From NCBI RefSeq assembly GCF_051401765.1, contig NC_135064.1:21054001-21118000 (forward strand): 64,000 nucleotides of DNA. The letters run 5' to 3'. Below the pieces are notes generated by a model. That model did not search any database. It saw only the letters and a list, made by a program, of their open reading frames with translations, and was not told where the DNA came from. How positions within the stretch are numbered: position 1 is the stretch's first letter; each line of letters opens with the position of its first letter. The stretch comes from Calliopsis andreniformis (Eukaryota; Arthropoda; Insecta; Hymenoptera; Andrenidae). The translations under genes and the position numbers were made by a program. This document shows positions 52,572-64,000 of this stretch, piece by piece.

Positions 52572-55500
52572 TCGATTCGGCAAATGAACACACTTTTAAA
52601 CTTCTAATATTTTCTATTCACTGTAGTCCACAAAAATAACATCACCTACACATCTACTCCAATTGTATCAATATAACAAATATTTGACTTGAAACTATTT
52701 TATTTGAGACTGAAACAAAACATTCCTTGCAATATAGTAATCCCTCCATGCCATTCAAACTACACATAAAATATTTGTTATATCATCTCAATTAGAAAAA
52801 GACATTTAGGTGGCCTTACTTAAGTGGGCCACTCTGTACATTATCATGAAATGCATTCTTGACTTTCACTGTTTCCGTCAATCCCACCTCGACTCTACCC
52901 TAGCCATTCCACCCAGTCTCTGTAATGAACGAATCCCTTTACTGCCAACTACGTAGTAGTCCACGAGAATATGAAAGCGCCAAGGAGGGGCATCGTGGGA
53001 ATCTGTGAGTAGAGGGTTCTGTTTGGAGAAGTGAAGCCCGTGTGACCTTGTCCTATCCTTGAGGTACTACCGTAGGGACCTGAGGATGTAGTTGGCACAA
53101 TCGAGGAATGCAGCTCCCATTGGCCGAGGCCCTCGCGCCACACTCGTGAAACGCTCACGCACGTGTGTGTACTATCGGCGCTCCCCTATCCAGCGTTATC
53201 TAAAGTCGATGCTCGAATGTGTGCGGTGACCCTCCCTTAACCCGTCTCGAGTTTAAAACACCGGCTGCTGGAACTTGACAACGGTACATCTGCATCTGTA
53301 GTTCAAGGTCACCCTGATGCAACAGCAGATGCAGATGCAAATTGTATGCAACGCTTGTACAATACCCTGAGAACCTCTTCTAAGGGCTGCCTCTCGCTAG
53401 CATTCTCTTTTCTTTAGGCCGCTGTGAACAGGGATCTTAATGAAGAACACTGAGCAGCTTCGAAATTTTGAGGCCAGCTCTCTCAGACTGAGCTGCCTCA
53501 ATTGAATCGAGTTGAAAGAGTCGTCTCTGGTAATTATCAAGGGAGATGAATGCAATCGGATTCGGAGAATTTGATATTTGGCAGTGGGAATTTTGAAACT
53601 AAAGTAGCTGGAAACTTGAGTTCAATTTAGATAGCTAGATCACTAGTAAAATTAATAAATATGGAACGTTACATTGACTTTGATTTTTTTTTATCTTGCA
53701 ACGCGCAGATCTACTTCAGTATTATGCAAATATGCCCTTGAATCGTAAGATCATTTAATTGGGCGTTGATATTTTGCCAATTCCAAAATTCTCATGACTT
53801 CTCGATATTATTAGTACCCTGCAGAAAAGTTGAACCGATTTCGACTCCGACGATCTTGTGAAATAGTTCTATACTGTAATACGATTGATCAGGGAAAGAT
53901 AACACGTAGAAGTGGAACAAGTGGACGATGTGTAATACATTTTTATGAGCAATAAAACAGTTGTAGAAAATGCATAAGGAATTTATAGATACATATAATA
54001 CAGAAGCAAATTTAAACTAGGTCACTAATCTAATGTTTTAAAAATGCGTAAGTATTTAAATATACGCATTAACTGGGACGTGTAACAACGTTATCATCGA
54101 TATATGCATCGTCAATAAATAATTTTGTGCGCTTTAGTTGAAACCACGGCTTCATGTAGCTTCTCATCACGAAAACAATTTCTATCGAACTGAGGATATG
54201 CAACGTTGAAAATAATTGAAGGACTCGAATCACTTTGTCGTTCATTAAGGTTCCCAATGGAATTGATCAAGTGCTTAGAAACAAACGAGCTGACCTAAGC
54301 TCGTTTCGATTATTCAAGTGGCTCCTTTAGCAGCTATTTTCGAGCTACTCCAAGTGTTACTCGACTAATTGAGTAATGGTTTCGACTCGAAGAAATCTGT
54401 TTCATTTGATTACAGTCTCATAAATGATTAAAACTGTCTAAACCAATTCAAAATCTGTGAGCATAACTTACAAATTATCCTGGGAGTAAAACATCGTGAA
54501 AACAAATGCAAACATTTGCCCTACTTATATATCAAATAATTCTTGTTATAAACTCAGTTTAAAGCACTTAAATCTGAATTTTTAGACTTAAAAATGCCTA
54601 TTTTAAATTCTGTGTATTATTTAATCTTCTATATCTATATATTTTCGGTTATCACCTAAGATATTGTTATCAATACGTAGAATTAAATATTGTAATAATG
54701 GATAATGCTATTTTAATATTTTAATTTCGATTAGTATTTGAATGAGATAATCGAAGATATTTCACAAAATAATTATTCTTACGATAGCCTACAGTTTAAA
54801 CTACAAGGACTACAGTTTATACACCGCAGTAAGTTTACAACTCAAGAGTACATAACATTGAAATACTACGCTCGTTAACGCCTTGAAGGTTGTCAGCGAA
54901 TGAGAACAACACAGAATTTTCAAACGTGTTGGACGCTTCATAAGAACGTGTTTACAAGCCAAGGAGGATCACTGCGAATACATACTTCTTTTAAAGACAA
55001 ATTTATATGAAAGCATTACTGAAATATAAAACTACCTGTAGCTGGAGAATAAACTGAAATACATTACTCTAAATTCATTAATTTATAATCTAGAAAGAAC
55101 TTTGCTCTAAACGACGTTATCGCTTCCTTGAAAAATTATATTTTAAATATATCACTGTTACAAGTATGCAGTCCTATAATTATGTACACTTGTTTAAAAC
55201 ACTCTAGACTTCGAATAAAAAATGCTTTTGAAAAAATCACCTGGCAGTAACTACGTGATCTATTACCCTTAAATATCAACATGATTTCACTCAGTTCGAA
55301 TAAATGTCATGGAGATATACTTATGTACGTCTTAAAACGTCTGCCTCGAGGATGACGAAGCCTCAGACTAACACTTCGCCTCTTTCTCCCCTTATTTTTA
55401 TTCTCGAATGGCTACACACGTGCCGGCATGATTAAAATGAGAATGCAGGAAAAAGAAACGAAGTATTCGAAACATGCGGTATTGTTGCACCGACACACGC

Positions 55501-56651
55501 TTTTCTGCGATTACACCGTTCGCCGAGAATTCTGAGACAGATGACTCAATTTCTATCTGCATTGCTACAAATAAAAAAGAAGCTGAACTCTCGCTGTCAT
55601 CGTTTTTAAGGGCCATTCCAAATCTAAATTTCTGCATAAAATGAAGACAAACGCTTGCTACATATGAATGGGCTTTGGAAAAGAAAAATGTATAGTCACA
55701 AATTTACATGTTTAAAGATTGAAAAATTCATCGTTCAGATTCTATAGATATTTTGTCTTTTATTTTGTGTTAAAATACGAAAGTAGAAGAGAGGTAAAAC
55801 GTGAAAGCTACAAACGAAGTGAACCAAAGAAAAAAATACACCAGAGTAAGTTTCACAATTAATTATTCGCCTTGCAATATTTCTTAAGTTTCAAAAAATT
55901 AACCTTTTCAATACTTTACAAGTTTTCCAAGGTTTGCTCAGAAATATCTTGCAAAATATGCGTTTTTGAAGACATTTATTAAAATTAACCTATTTTTTTT
56001 AAAGAAGATTTTTTCAGTATATTAAAACAGCACAGCTGAAATACTGACTCTGAGGTACTAAAAAGTTAATTTAAAATAAAAAAGAAAATATGTATACATA
56101 AGATAAACCATACAATTTCTCTTTCACTAAATCAGAAGATGCAACGTCTGCTTTAATATTCGGAGCATGTGTATCACAACTATAACCTATTACGAGACAA
56201 GAGATTAACAAATGTTTTGACTACATGTGAACAAATCTGTGAGTCATTTTATGCTTACTTCCAGTGAGATGAATTCCTAAATTCCACGGATTCGAGCAAG
56301 AGAAATTCGACGAAGAATGTAGGTTATGTCTAACTACACTGTAACGAAGCCTCCCACAACCAAAACTTCAACGCTATACATAGATATATTCTGCATATCG
56401 TGGACCAATGCGAATCAATATAAGGTTTTTCCCCAGATAATTATTACGATTTCCTCGCTCAAGATAGTTCTAACATGTTTATTTTCGCGCGAAGCTGAAA
56501 GTCCACGACATAACTCACGGGCGATAAGAAAGCGCGTGGTGCGGCAGTAAGTCGTTTGAAACCTCCAAGGTAGAGTTAGGTATCTCCGTCGCAACGTCCG
56601 CGGTTCTCGACAGCTCTCGTAACGCGAGAAAGTGGTAAAAACAATACTCAC

Positions 56652-56955
56652 GTGTGCCAACTGCTCCTTTGCACCGACTCCACAGTCGACGATTCCACTC
56701 TCCGCACTTTCCCAGTCACAGAACGCACACGTGGTGTCACCAATCGCGCACCTTGATTTACTTTTCAACCTTCACAGCAGAAGCATGCCTCCAAAGCACG
56801 CCTCTCTACAACCCTCGCCTAGAACCTCGTCTCCCACGCCATAAAGGCTCGGAACACTTCCACAGAACCGATACAATATTACCAATATTCGTACGTTCAC
56901 AAACTCAAACCTCTCGCGCGAGGAAAGCACGTTCAAGGGTATCCCAAAGAGCACT
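56652..56955 (-). promoter_or_regulatory. Candidate promoter and noncoding first exon, minus strand
   Basis: This CpG-rich island contains an initiator-like GATCAGTGC (A at about 56955). About 300 bp downstream on the minus strand it has a strong donor, GGCACAC|GTGAGTATTG, whose last exon base is 56652. The only ATG I noted in the exon opens a tiny uORF (ATGCTTCTGCTGTGA). The position upstream of the 38069 coding exon on the same strand suggests a 5' UTR exon of an AMPK gamma isoform. The TSS is a guess from the motif; only the donor is strong. Confidence 0.42.
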
Positions 56956-56959
56956 GATC

Positions 56960-57720
56960 AACAGCACCATTCGAAAGACTCGCGCACACTGCGAACGCAC
57001 CGAGCAGAGTTGACGAAAGTCGACGATAAAAGGGCACCGGTACAGATCTGCGGCGAAACACCGCGCAACGCGTAACGATGTTTACGTTTACGGCCGCGGC
57101 TCGTGTCGCTACAGACACGCTCTGATCGCGACACGTTTGAAAAGCCATTCGACTACTACGAGCCTTTATCGAGGATAACTGCGCAGAGGAGACAGAGAGG
57201 AGTTAAAGAGAAGGCACAGAGGAGGCAGAGAGGAGGCAGATAGAAGCCAGAGAGGAGTCAGAATAGTCACACAGGAGTCAGAGAGGACTCAGACAGGGGA
57301 AGTTAGAGACGACTTTGTTCCTCTCGCGGCGCTACGTTACGTATCGCACGTAGGACACTTTTCCGTAACGATTCGCTCGCGCGCCTAATTGAGCGCGATG
57401 CGGAAGGTCAAAGGTTCTCGAGTTAATTCGACTGGACGAGGGAGAGGCCTCGATAGCGGTGCGTTGACATCGATTCAAAGAGCCGCGGGACGAGAGAGGT
57501 GCGAAGGTATTATGCGATCACACGCGAAGCGGGCTGGTTGGAAGCACGTGCCACTGTACGCGTTGCAGTACGAAAACGTTCTGAGGCGCAGGTCCCAGCG
57601 GCATCGGCTGACCGTACGTGCTTCGGAATCTGCCCGCCATGTTTACTGTGACCTGACCGTCGACATCTGTCGGACGATGTGCAAGTTAGCGGCGAGGTTA
57701 CCACTCGGGGGGTAAATGAT
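56960..57720. promoter_or_regulatory. CpG-rich island upstream of candidate promoter
   Basis: This GC/CpG-rich stretch holds many CGCG, GCGC and TCGCG motifs in otherwise AT-rich DNA. Overlapping short ORFs on both strands are expected from such composition and none looks like a protein family. I read it as promoter-proximal regulatory DNA of the minus-strand gene. Confidence 0.4.
57181..57299. repeat. Purine-rich GAGAGGAG-type imperfect tandem repeat
   Basis: This is a run of roughly 10-12 bp imperfect units of the form CAGAGAGGAG and CAGAGGAGGCAGA on the plus strand, almost all purine. It lies about 220 bp upstream (minus sense) of the proposed initiator at 56955. GA-rich tracts in insect promoters often bind GAGA-type factors; here that is inference. 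Confidence 0.7.
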
Positions 57721-58250
57721 ACTGTCGAGGACCCAGTGGATGGTCATTTGCTTAGTAGGGCGTATGCACGCGAGCGATATTTTGACGCGTCATCTCGTTG
57801 CGATCATATAGTTTTCTCTTGTTTCCTAATTATTATATAAACAATGAAGACAGACATATGATTGCGAAGAGAGTAGCGATGACAATTGAAGCACTTCGAA
57901 ATGAATATTTTATATTACATATATCTTTAAGATATATCACTGTGTACAACTCATTCAAGAGGCCTGAATGTTCCTGCGCCTAGTAGGACTTTAAAGACAT
58001 TAATACCCTTTCTTCGAGACATATAGCTAATAGAGTAGTACTTTAATGAACCTGATCTCAATCATATGTCTCGTTTGTTCAGGGTTATAATTATTGGATT
58101 CAACTACAATATGGATGCAATGGAACGTTAACTGAAACTGCAACTACTATTTAATGGTCGTTCATCGAAATTAATGAAATTAAGTATCAGGACTCCAAAT
58201 TTGATTAATAATTAAATTTGCTTTATGCATCTTATCTGTATGAAATAATT

Positions 58251-58366
58251 GAAAATTTGAAACTTTTGAAATTTTAAAAATTTGAATATTTGAAATTTTG
58301 AAAATTTGAAAATTTGAATATTTAAAAATTTGAATATTTGAAAATTTAAAAATTTGAAAATTTGAG
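58251..58366. repeat. GAATATTT-type minisatellite, locus 4
   Basis: This is the shortest array, the same 8-bp units with GAAATTTT variants. It has the same orientation as the other three loci and lies 500 bp from the microexon. Confidence 0.88.
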
Positions 58367-58864
58367 AAATCGTACAGAGCAGTGCAAACTTAATATATTT
58401 CTAACTTTATCATATGTAAACATTACTGTACAATGAATATGCGCAGCTTCTCAAAATTATAAAATCACATTAGTACGACTCTGTACTATATCACCATACA
58501 AGTACATTCAAGCAATAACAATCTCAATAAAAAATATCTTCATAACTCTTCAGACGATTTAGATATAGTATATAATGAAGAATGTTTACTTCGAAAGTGA
58601 TATAAATTGACCTGAAGGTAAATATAACGATGGTCATCTAATTAATTGATTGCGTTTTACGATACGTCGTTGTTGTGAAAGAATAAGTTTAAAAAACGCA
58701 TGAACGAAGCTATTTTTTAGATGTTATCAAGTCGAATGACGCTTCTCGGTTATCTTGACACATATGTTTCATCTTTATTGCGCCGGTGTTTATGTAGACT
58801 CGAATAATCAGACACTCGATTCGAAATCTAGTTGGGGTCAACTTTACATATGGTATGTACTTAC

Positions 58865-58904
58865 CCTGCGCTGCTATTTGCGCCTGATGCTGAGCCGCTG
58901 TCCT
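58865..58904 (-). CDS. 40-nt microexon, probably AMPK gamma long isoform
   Basis: Both splice sites are excellent: a poly-T tract and TTTCAG acceptor ahead of AGGACAGCGG, and a GCAGG|GTAAGTAC donor. The exon is 40 nt. Read in phase 0 it encodes RTAAQHQAQIAAQ and ends in phase 1, which fits the common exon at 30240 (AAQ-G-ALRRNS). Read with AG completing an upstream codon it gives DSGSASGANSSAG and ends in phase 2, which does not fit any exon seen here. The third frame has a stop. On phase grounds it is most likely an internal exon of a longer SNF4A-gamma isoform with first exons to the right. A Gln/Ala-rich peptide like this also occurs in RNA-binding proteins, so an overlapping minus-strand gene cannot be excluded. 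Confidence 0.6.
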
Positions 58905-61900
58905 CTGAAATAAAAAAAAAAACAAACACACATTAATATAAAATCCGAAAAGTATCAGAATAGTAGATAACTGAACAAACAAAGTATCTTGATAAATAAT
59001 AATAAATATGCATTAATACGAAAACATTTTACGATGATAATTCAAAAAAAATTAGTGCTGATACTTTATGTGTCACAGACTTAATTCTATATTAAAAAAA
59101 TTTGAAGTACATTTTGGACGATCAAACGTATACCCGATGCTTCGAGACTCTTCGAGTCTAAGGAACGACTTCTCGGCTTTGCTCCGAAGTAATCATCCTT
59201 CTTCCCACCCTTTATCCATCGAAAATACGAGGACATGTTGCACTCTTAACTTATAAGTACACTGTCGCAGCGTCACGAGTCACATTACTTTATTTAACAT
59301 TAGAGAACTTCTCCGTTGAACTTTCTTTAACTCTTTCACGAGCTCGAGGAATACATACTGAGGCACAAAAACTGTATTACCACTAGGTTACTTTAGTAAA
59401 GAAATTTTATGTATCGATAAGCACACTGAATAGCGATAACAATAAACAATTGCTGGTTAAAAGTAAACTCATTTTTTCCCTATGCAGACTGAATATTAGA
59501 AACATAAGAACAGAAAGAATACCCTAACGATGTTTTGTAATCGGAACTATTTCACAATGTTAGATCTTATATAAGCAAGTTCTTTAAAATACCGAAAGAA
59601 GATACTCTTGCATTTGTATTTCAAATTAAGCGCTAAAATGCTGTGTCATTTTCATGTTTCTTTTTGGTTACAAGTTTACAAAAATATTGACTATATTTTA
59701 TGTGTCAAATATGAATCAACTATAATATTCTGTAATACACTACATCTTAATGTATATGTTTTGGATAATGTTTTCAATGTAAATGAAATCAACTTCGATA
59801 AAAGGGAACTTAAAAAATTATGCTGCAGTAATGGGACCATTACGATGGATAAACAACTGAATATGTATAACGTTTTCTGGTCTCTGGACAACGAACGTAA
59901 CACAGACATTACAGCACTGAACACTTTTAAACTTTGTATATTCATTCCTGTGCAAAGTGTAATTTTGTACTCGACTGATTTCCATGGGAATAACATCAAT
60001 CGTCAACAATTCTGAATTTTTTACGAAAATAGCCTATGCACCAGCATTTTACATTATTAATATCAATGTAGAACGGTGCCGTTTCGTGAGGTCATGAGAG
60101 TATTGTTAAACAGTAGCTGATAATGAGAACCGATAAATGCACTATACACGTCATCGTTTTTTCAAATCTGAATAAATTACAATCTTCACGATATCTTTTA
60201 TTCCCATGTTTCGTAACAATTCTTATTTTCTTTCTAAAAAGGAAAGAGCAGCATTAATATTCCATATTAATTCTATACTTTTAATTCCATTAATTCTATG
60301 CTAAAGAGAAGCATTAATATCGAATAATCAGATTTATTACACGAGTTACTATTTTCACACAGAATAATCCGAAAGAAAGAATTCTAAGTAAAATCGTGCC
60401 ACTTGCAGTCTTGCAGTCTGCTACAACAAAAATTATCCATCGTCAATATTTGTCCTCTATACACCTGATCCCTTCATTTTATTCAAACCGAACAATGGTC
60501 GTAATTTACACGGGTTGTCGCTTTCATAAAATGTCCAACGGGGGAAAAATGCGCGACATAGTTTGCTTTTAAGACAGCGAATCTGGGTCATCAAATAAAG
60601 GAACCGTGAAAATGCCTAGACATAAGAGACAGAACTGAATTCGCAAATATAAACTGAAAATCAGTTTAAATTATGAACTTTTATCTCATACGAATATTTC
60701 GGGTATTTAAAATGGAGCAGATGTCATTCAGAAAAGGATGTAAATTCTTAGAGACAAATAGAATATATGATTCATAGGAGAGTGCCAAAAAGGTGCAAAA
60801 GTTCAAGAACCGAAGGAAACAAGTGGACCACGTGAGATCTGGTATTATGTTTAAAGCTTACATCGGCAGAGAAGGTGAAAGAAGAGAGCGAAGGAAGGTA
60901 CCGCGAACTGCTAGCTTTCAATTTAAAAGAACCGAACAATAGAGAAGCTTCGTCGATGAACTCGAGGCATTCTTCGTGACCGTAAGTCACCATTCAGCGT
61001 CTCTAATATAAAACAACTGTGAGAGCATTGTCAATTTTGCTCAGAAGCACTGATAATCGTACGTTCAGGCACAAAAACAACCCTTTTAATTAAATATCAC
61101 TGGTACATTGAAGAGGATAAACAGTTTAATTAGTTTGTATGATTTTTCAATGCTGTTGCAGGAACTGCAATTTTATACGAAACATACATTGGAAACACGT
61201 ACTCAAATATTATTCAGACTTTCCAACTTGAAACAAATGCTCGTTACGATAACTGTCAAAACAATTTCCGTTAAACCAACAATAGCACACCATCCTATGT
61301 TTTGCTACTGCAGTAGAATAACACACGAAATAAAACAAAAGAAAATTGTAATTTCTCTTTCGTGACTAAATATCACAAATGAATAATATTTGGTGTTCTT
61401 TATTTACTATTCCACGACTGCATAAAAGCGTCAACTTTGTCCATTAAATTAACATCTTAAATCCCACACTTGAAATTTTTCCAAAAATATTCCACCTTGA
61501 ATTATTTCATAACCGCAAACTTGCCAAAAGTCTCAGAAAAATAAACTTGACAATGCAAATTACATTAATTGTGTTAAAAGTGAACCAGCAAATAACTAGG
61601 AATAAGATAAAAATAATTAAACAGAAACTTCGTTAGAAGAACGTATTTCACGACCAACACTCGTTTCTTTTTTGCCATAGGATCATGGATCAACCGATCG
61701 ATTTTAATTGGAAGAATTATTATTCGTCTATTCTTAATTATTCCAACCACACGTGATTCAGCAAGGAAAGATGCGCGCGCTTTCCTAGCACCTTCAGCGT
61801 TGCAAGTGCCGCGAGTCACTGAGTGAAAAACGCGCCTTTGAATGTGTCTTTTTCTCTGCCACACAGTCGTACACGTACACACGCATGCAAATCCACCCGG

Positions 61901-64000
61901 TTACATATGCATACAGACCTGCCGTCACCCACCGAAATCTAAACGTCATGGTTCTTTCGCGCTTATTTCAGTCACCTGTCCAACGGACCCTATTTACATA
62001 CTGAATCGCGCGACTAATGAAAAATTATAATCAGCCACTGTCGATCGATGACGCGTGTTCTGATGTAACGAGGACATGGCGAAAAATGTGAGTACTGTCT
62101 TCGCTGAAATTGTGATAACGAGACAAAGGAGGCCGAGGTTTATGACTGCTGCTGGTGGTTCGGTTGCTGTTTGATCGTCTGTTGGCAAACGCTGAATGGT
62201 ACACTGTGTAAATTTATTTACTCGAAGAAGGATTAATCTTGAGAGAGGGAGTGATTAAAGAAATGGTAGCTCAACGCGCGAAGTCAGTAGAGAGGAAAAT
62301 TAGAAAAAATTGGATGTTTAATCGTGTCAAGTGATTTTCTGAATTTACATCCTTTTTGTAGTTAAAATTTTTTTACTCTGATTTGGTTTAAATTTAAGTA
62401 TTCAAAATCATGTAGTTTGTTCAATACACTAACTATATTAATTCAATAATAATGAAGGATCGTTTTAATATTTAATATTGATCTTCCTCAGAGGCCTAAG
62501 ATACGAAATCATCAGCAACAATGTAGCATGTATGATAAAATATCTTAAGCTTTACCTCCCGAATAAAAACTCCTTTTTATTACAATGTATATGTAACATG
62601 TATGCTTATAAAGTGTTTCAAAACACAATAATGCATTTTTTTGGAATTAATTGCCAACAAGAACGACGGAAATAAATTTAAAAATAACAAACTTGGTGGT
62701 AGTACAAACGATACAAGAAGCAGAACTGGTTTCAACGCTAACGAGTCAGGTGTCGTGAGAGAAAAAGGAGCGTTCAAACACGAAAGACGATTTCGTTGAA
62801 AAACGTCCCTGAAACGGTTTACCTCAGAGTATAATGTGTTTACTCGGTATGCAAACCTCTATTCAAATTAAATAGTGCCGATACAGAATCATCGATCAAG
62901 TACATTTACGTAAACCAACGACAGGAAAAAATGATGATAGACGAATAAGTAAAAATATCTGGGGGGTTGGGGGAGGAATTTAACGAATCGATTATCATTG
63001 TTAATGGCAACGGTAAGAACATCTGTTGCGTTCGTGGATCGTCAAGGTCTGAAAGTTAATGTTTACTGAGACAGCGCGCGTCCAATGTCGATGTTGTAAC
63101 TTATTAAAATAATCAGACACGAGGCGCAAGTTAGTGACTTCAATATTTGAACAGATGGGATTTACGACTTCATTACCAGAACCCAACAGCGTTCTCAGCC
63201 AATACCTGCGTCTCTGCTGTGAACTGCATTTCGTAAGATAGGATGCATGCGTGCAAAACGAACAAACAATGGCGTTTGAAGTAGTCAAAGAGAACTCGAC
63301 AAAGACATGTTTAGAGGGAAATGTCTTTTAAGCGTTTTAAACAAAAACTCGACAAATAATTTTTTTGTATTTTAGCAACTATAACTGCCCCTACAAGACA
63401 GTTATAAAATTGAAATATTCCCTCCACTTTTTATTTAAAAAATATTAGTATGATAGTGAATTGGCTTGGAAGGGACAGGTTCAGCAGAGTTAGGCCTCTA
63501 GAATTCACCCTTCTTACCCAAATTCTAAATCTACAAAAGAATTTTTCTTTTCCTATAAAACCTTCATTTTTAATGGATTAATTAATTAATTTTATAGGAA
63601 TGTGTCTTAGATTGTCATCAATTTGATGATATATAAACAATTTTAGGTAAAAAATATTGAGTTCATCCATACTGCTCCAAATGCCTCAATTCTTCTGTTT
63701 TATTTGATTTTTTATTTAAATGATTCTTTCTATCGATAGTCGGATTGGTACACGAAATGTAGAACGACAAGATTTTCTCTAGTTACAGTCAGCCGAATTG
63801 TGCTGCGAAAGGACGGAGACGCATAATCGTCGACGTCAAAACATGTGTTCTCTGCTTTCAGAGACCATTCCTTTTGTTCGCGGAGATGCCATTGTTAAGA
63901 ATGGACTGGCAGCGGTTCTTCGTTTCTAGAAGTCACGCTCTGCCGGGAACAGAAAACACTGAAACAAGCCACTTGGTGGAATTTTGACTTCTCTATTTGG
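58905..64000. other. AT-rich DNA upstream of the microexon
   Basis: This is presumably intron of the longest minus-strand isoform. The ORFs around 59.6-60.0 kb occur in overlapping frames on both strands and look like chance in AT-rich DNA. A good plus-strand acceptor-like site occurs at about 63861. No other feature is recognised. Confidence 0.5.

Larger units (their letters stand above)
38070..58864 (-). other. Upstream intronic/5' region between microexon and His-rich exon
   Basis: This long AT-rich stretch lies between the microexon donor and the alternative first exon. Apart from the candidate 5' exons at 45.0 and 56.7 kb, it holds three minisatellites (38.5, 48.2, 58.3 kb), TTAA-flanked elements at 45.25 and 52.45 kb, a foldback at 47.56 kb, a possible element end at 42.9 kb and a GC-richer patch at 52.9-53.3 kb. 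I see no confident exon in the remainder. Confidence 0.6.

Noticed and set aside
52949..53158. Minus-strand ORF with a Ser/Thr/Gly-rich peptide
   Set aside because: Its first codon is GTG, no acceptor with a pyrimidine tract precedes it and no good in-frame donor follows; it is kept only as a GC-richer patch.
59608..60015. 135-aa plus-strand ORF and two overlapping minus-strand ORFs
   Set aside because: They are AT-rich with mutually overlapping frames, no family resemblance and no splice or promoter context; chance is likely.

Overview
The window reads as a piece of an insect nuclear genome, most likely a hymenopteran. It is AT-rich, with small GC/CpG-rich islands, long introns, many short foldback (MITE-like) repeats and AT-rich minisatellites. 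No prokaryotic gene organisation, CRISPR array, rRNA or convincing tRNA is visible. The species assignment is an inference from composition and repeat style.

The window is dominated by one minus-strand gene, the gamma subunit of AMP-activated protein kinase (SNF4A-gamma/PRKAG; loechrig in Drosophila). Only the 5' half that encodes the variable N-terminus is present. I reconstructed it from small exons with matching splice phases. A 40-nt microexon lies at 58904-58865. A 661-nt His/Ser-rich first coding exon lies at 38069-37409 (220 codons, phase 1 out). A common exon lies at 30240-30107 (phase 1 in, 0 out) and contains DPVHAAILFRDARG. A 49-nt exon at 14540-14492 encodes LPVVDPFLEKVSLSDL. A second alternative first coding exon at 15216-15043 (58 codons starting MLFRRQTSEP, phase 0 out) can join directly to the 49-nt exon and would give a short isoform. 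The CBS-domain exons that bind AMP/ATP are not seen and should lie to the left of base 1. The first exons of the longest isoform should lie to the right of base 58904, probably beyond the window.

Probable promoter or noncoding-exon islands on the same strand sit at 56.5-57.7 kb (Inr-like site, good splice donor and a purine-rich repeat) and near 45.0-45.2 kb. Less certain islands sit at 52.9-53.3, 23.9-24.5, 22.2-22.6, 12.1-12.4 and 6.2-7.0 kb. A 100-codon ORF on the minus strand at 24.1-24.4 kb and a broken coding-like remnant at 4.04-4.48 kb are not identified.

The rest is intron carrying mobile-element debris: a long-palindrome MITE family in three copies, TTAA-flanked piggyBac-like foldbacks (three), elements with TIRs of the form CAGGGTGTTTCC (two), several single foldbacks (including a tandem pair about 90 bp upstream of the common exon), a GACGT-rich repeat, and four loci of the same GAATATTT/GAAAATTT minisatellite. 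Functionally the window looks like the alternative-promoter hub that sets which N-terminus is attached to the AMPK gamma energy-sensing core.
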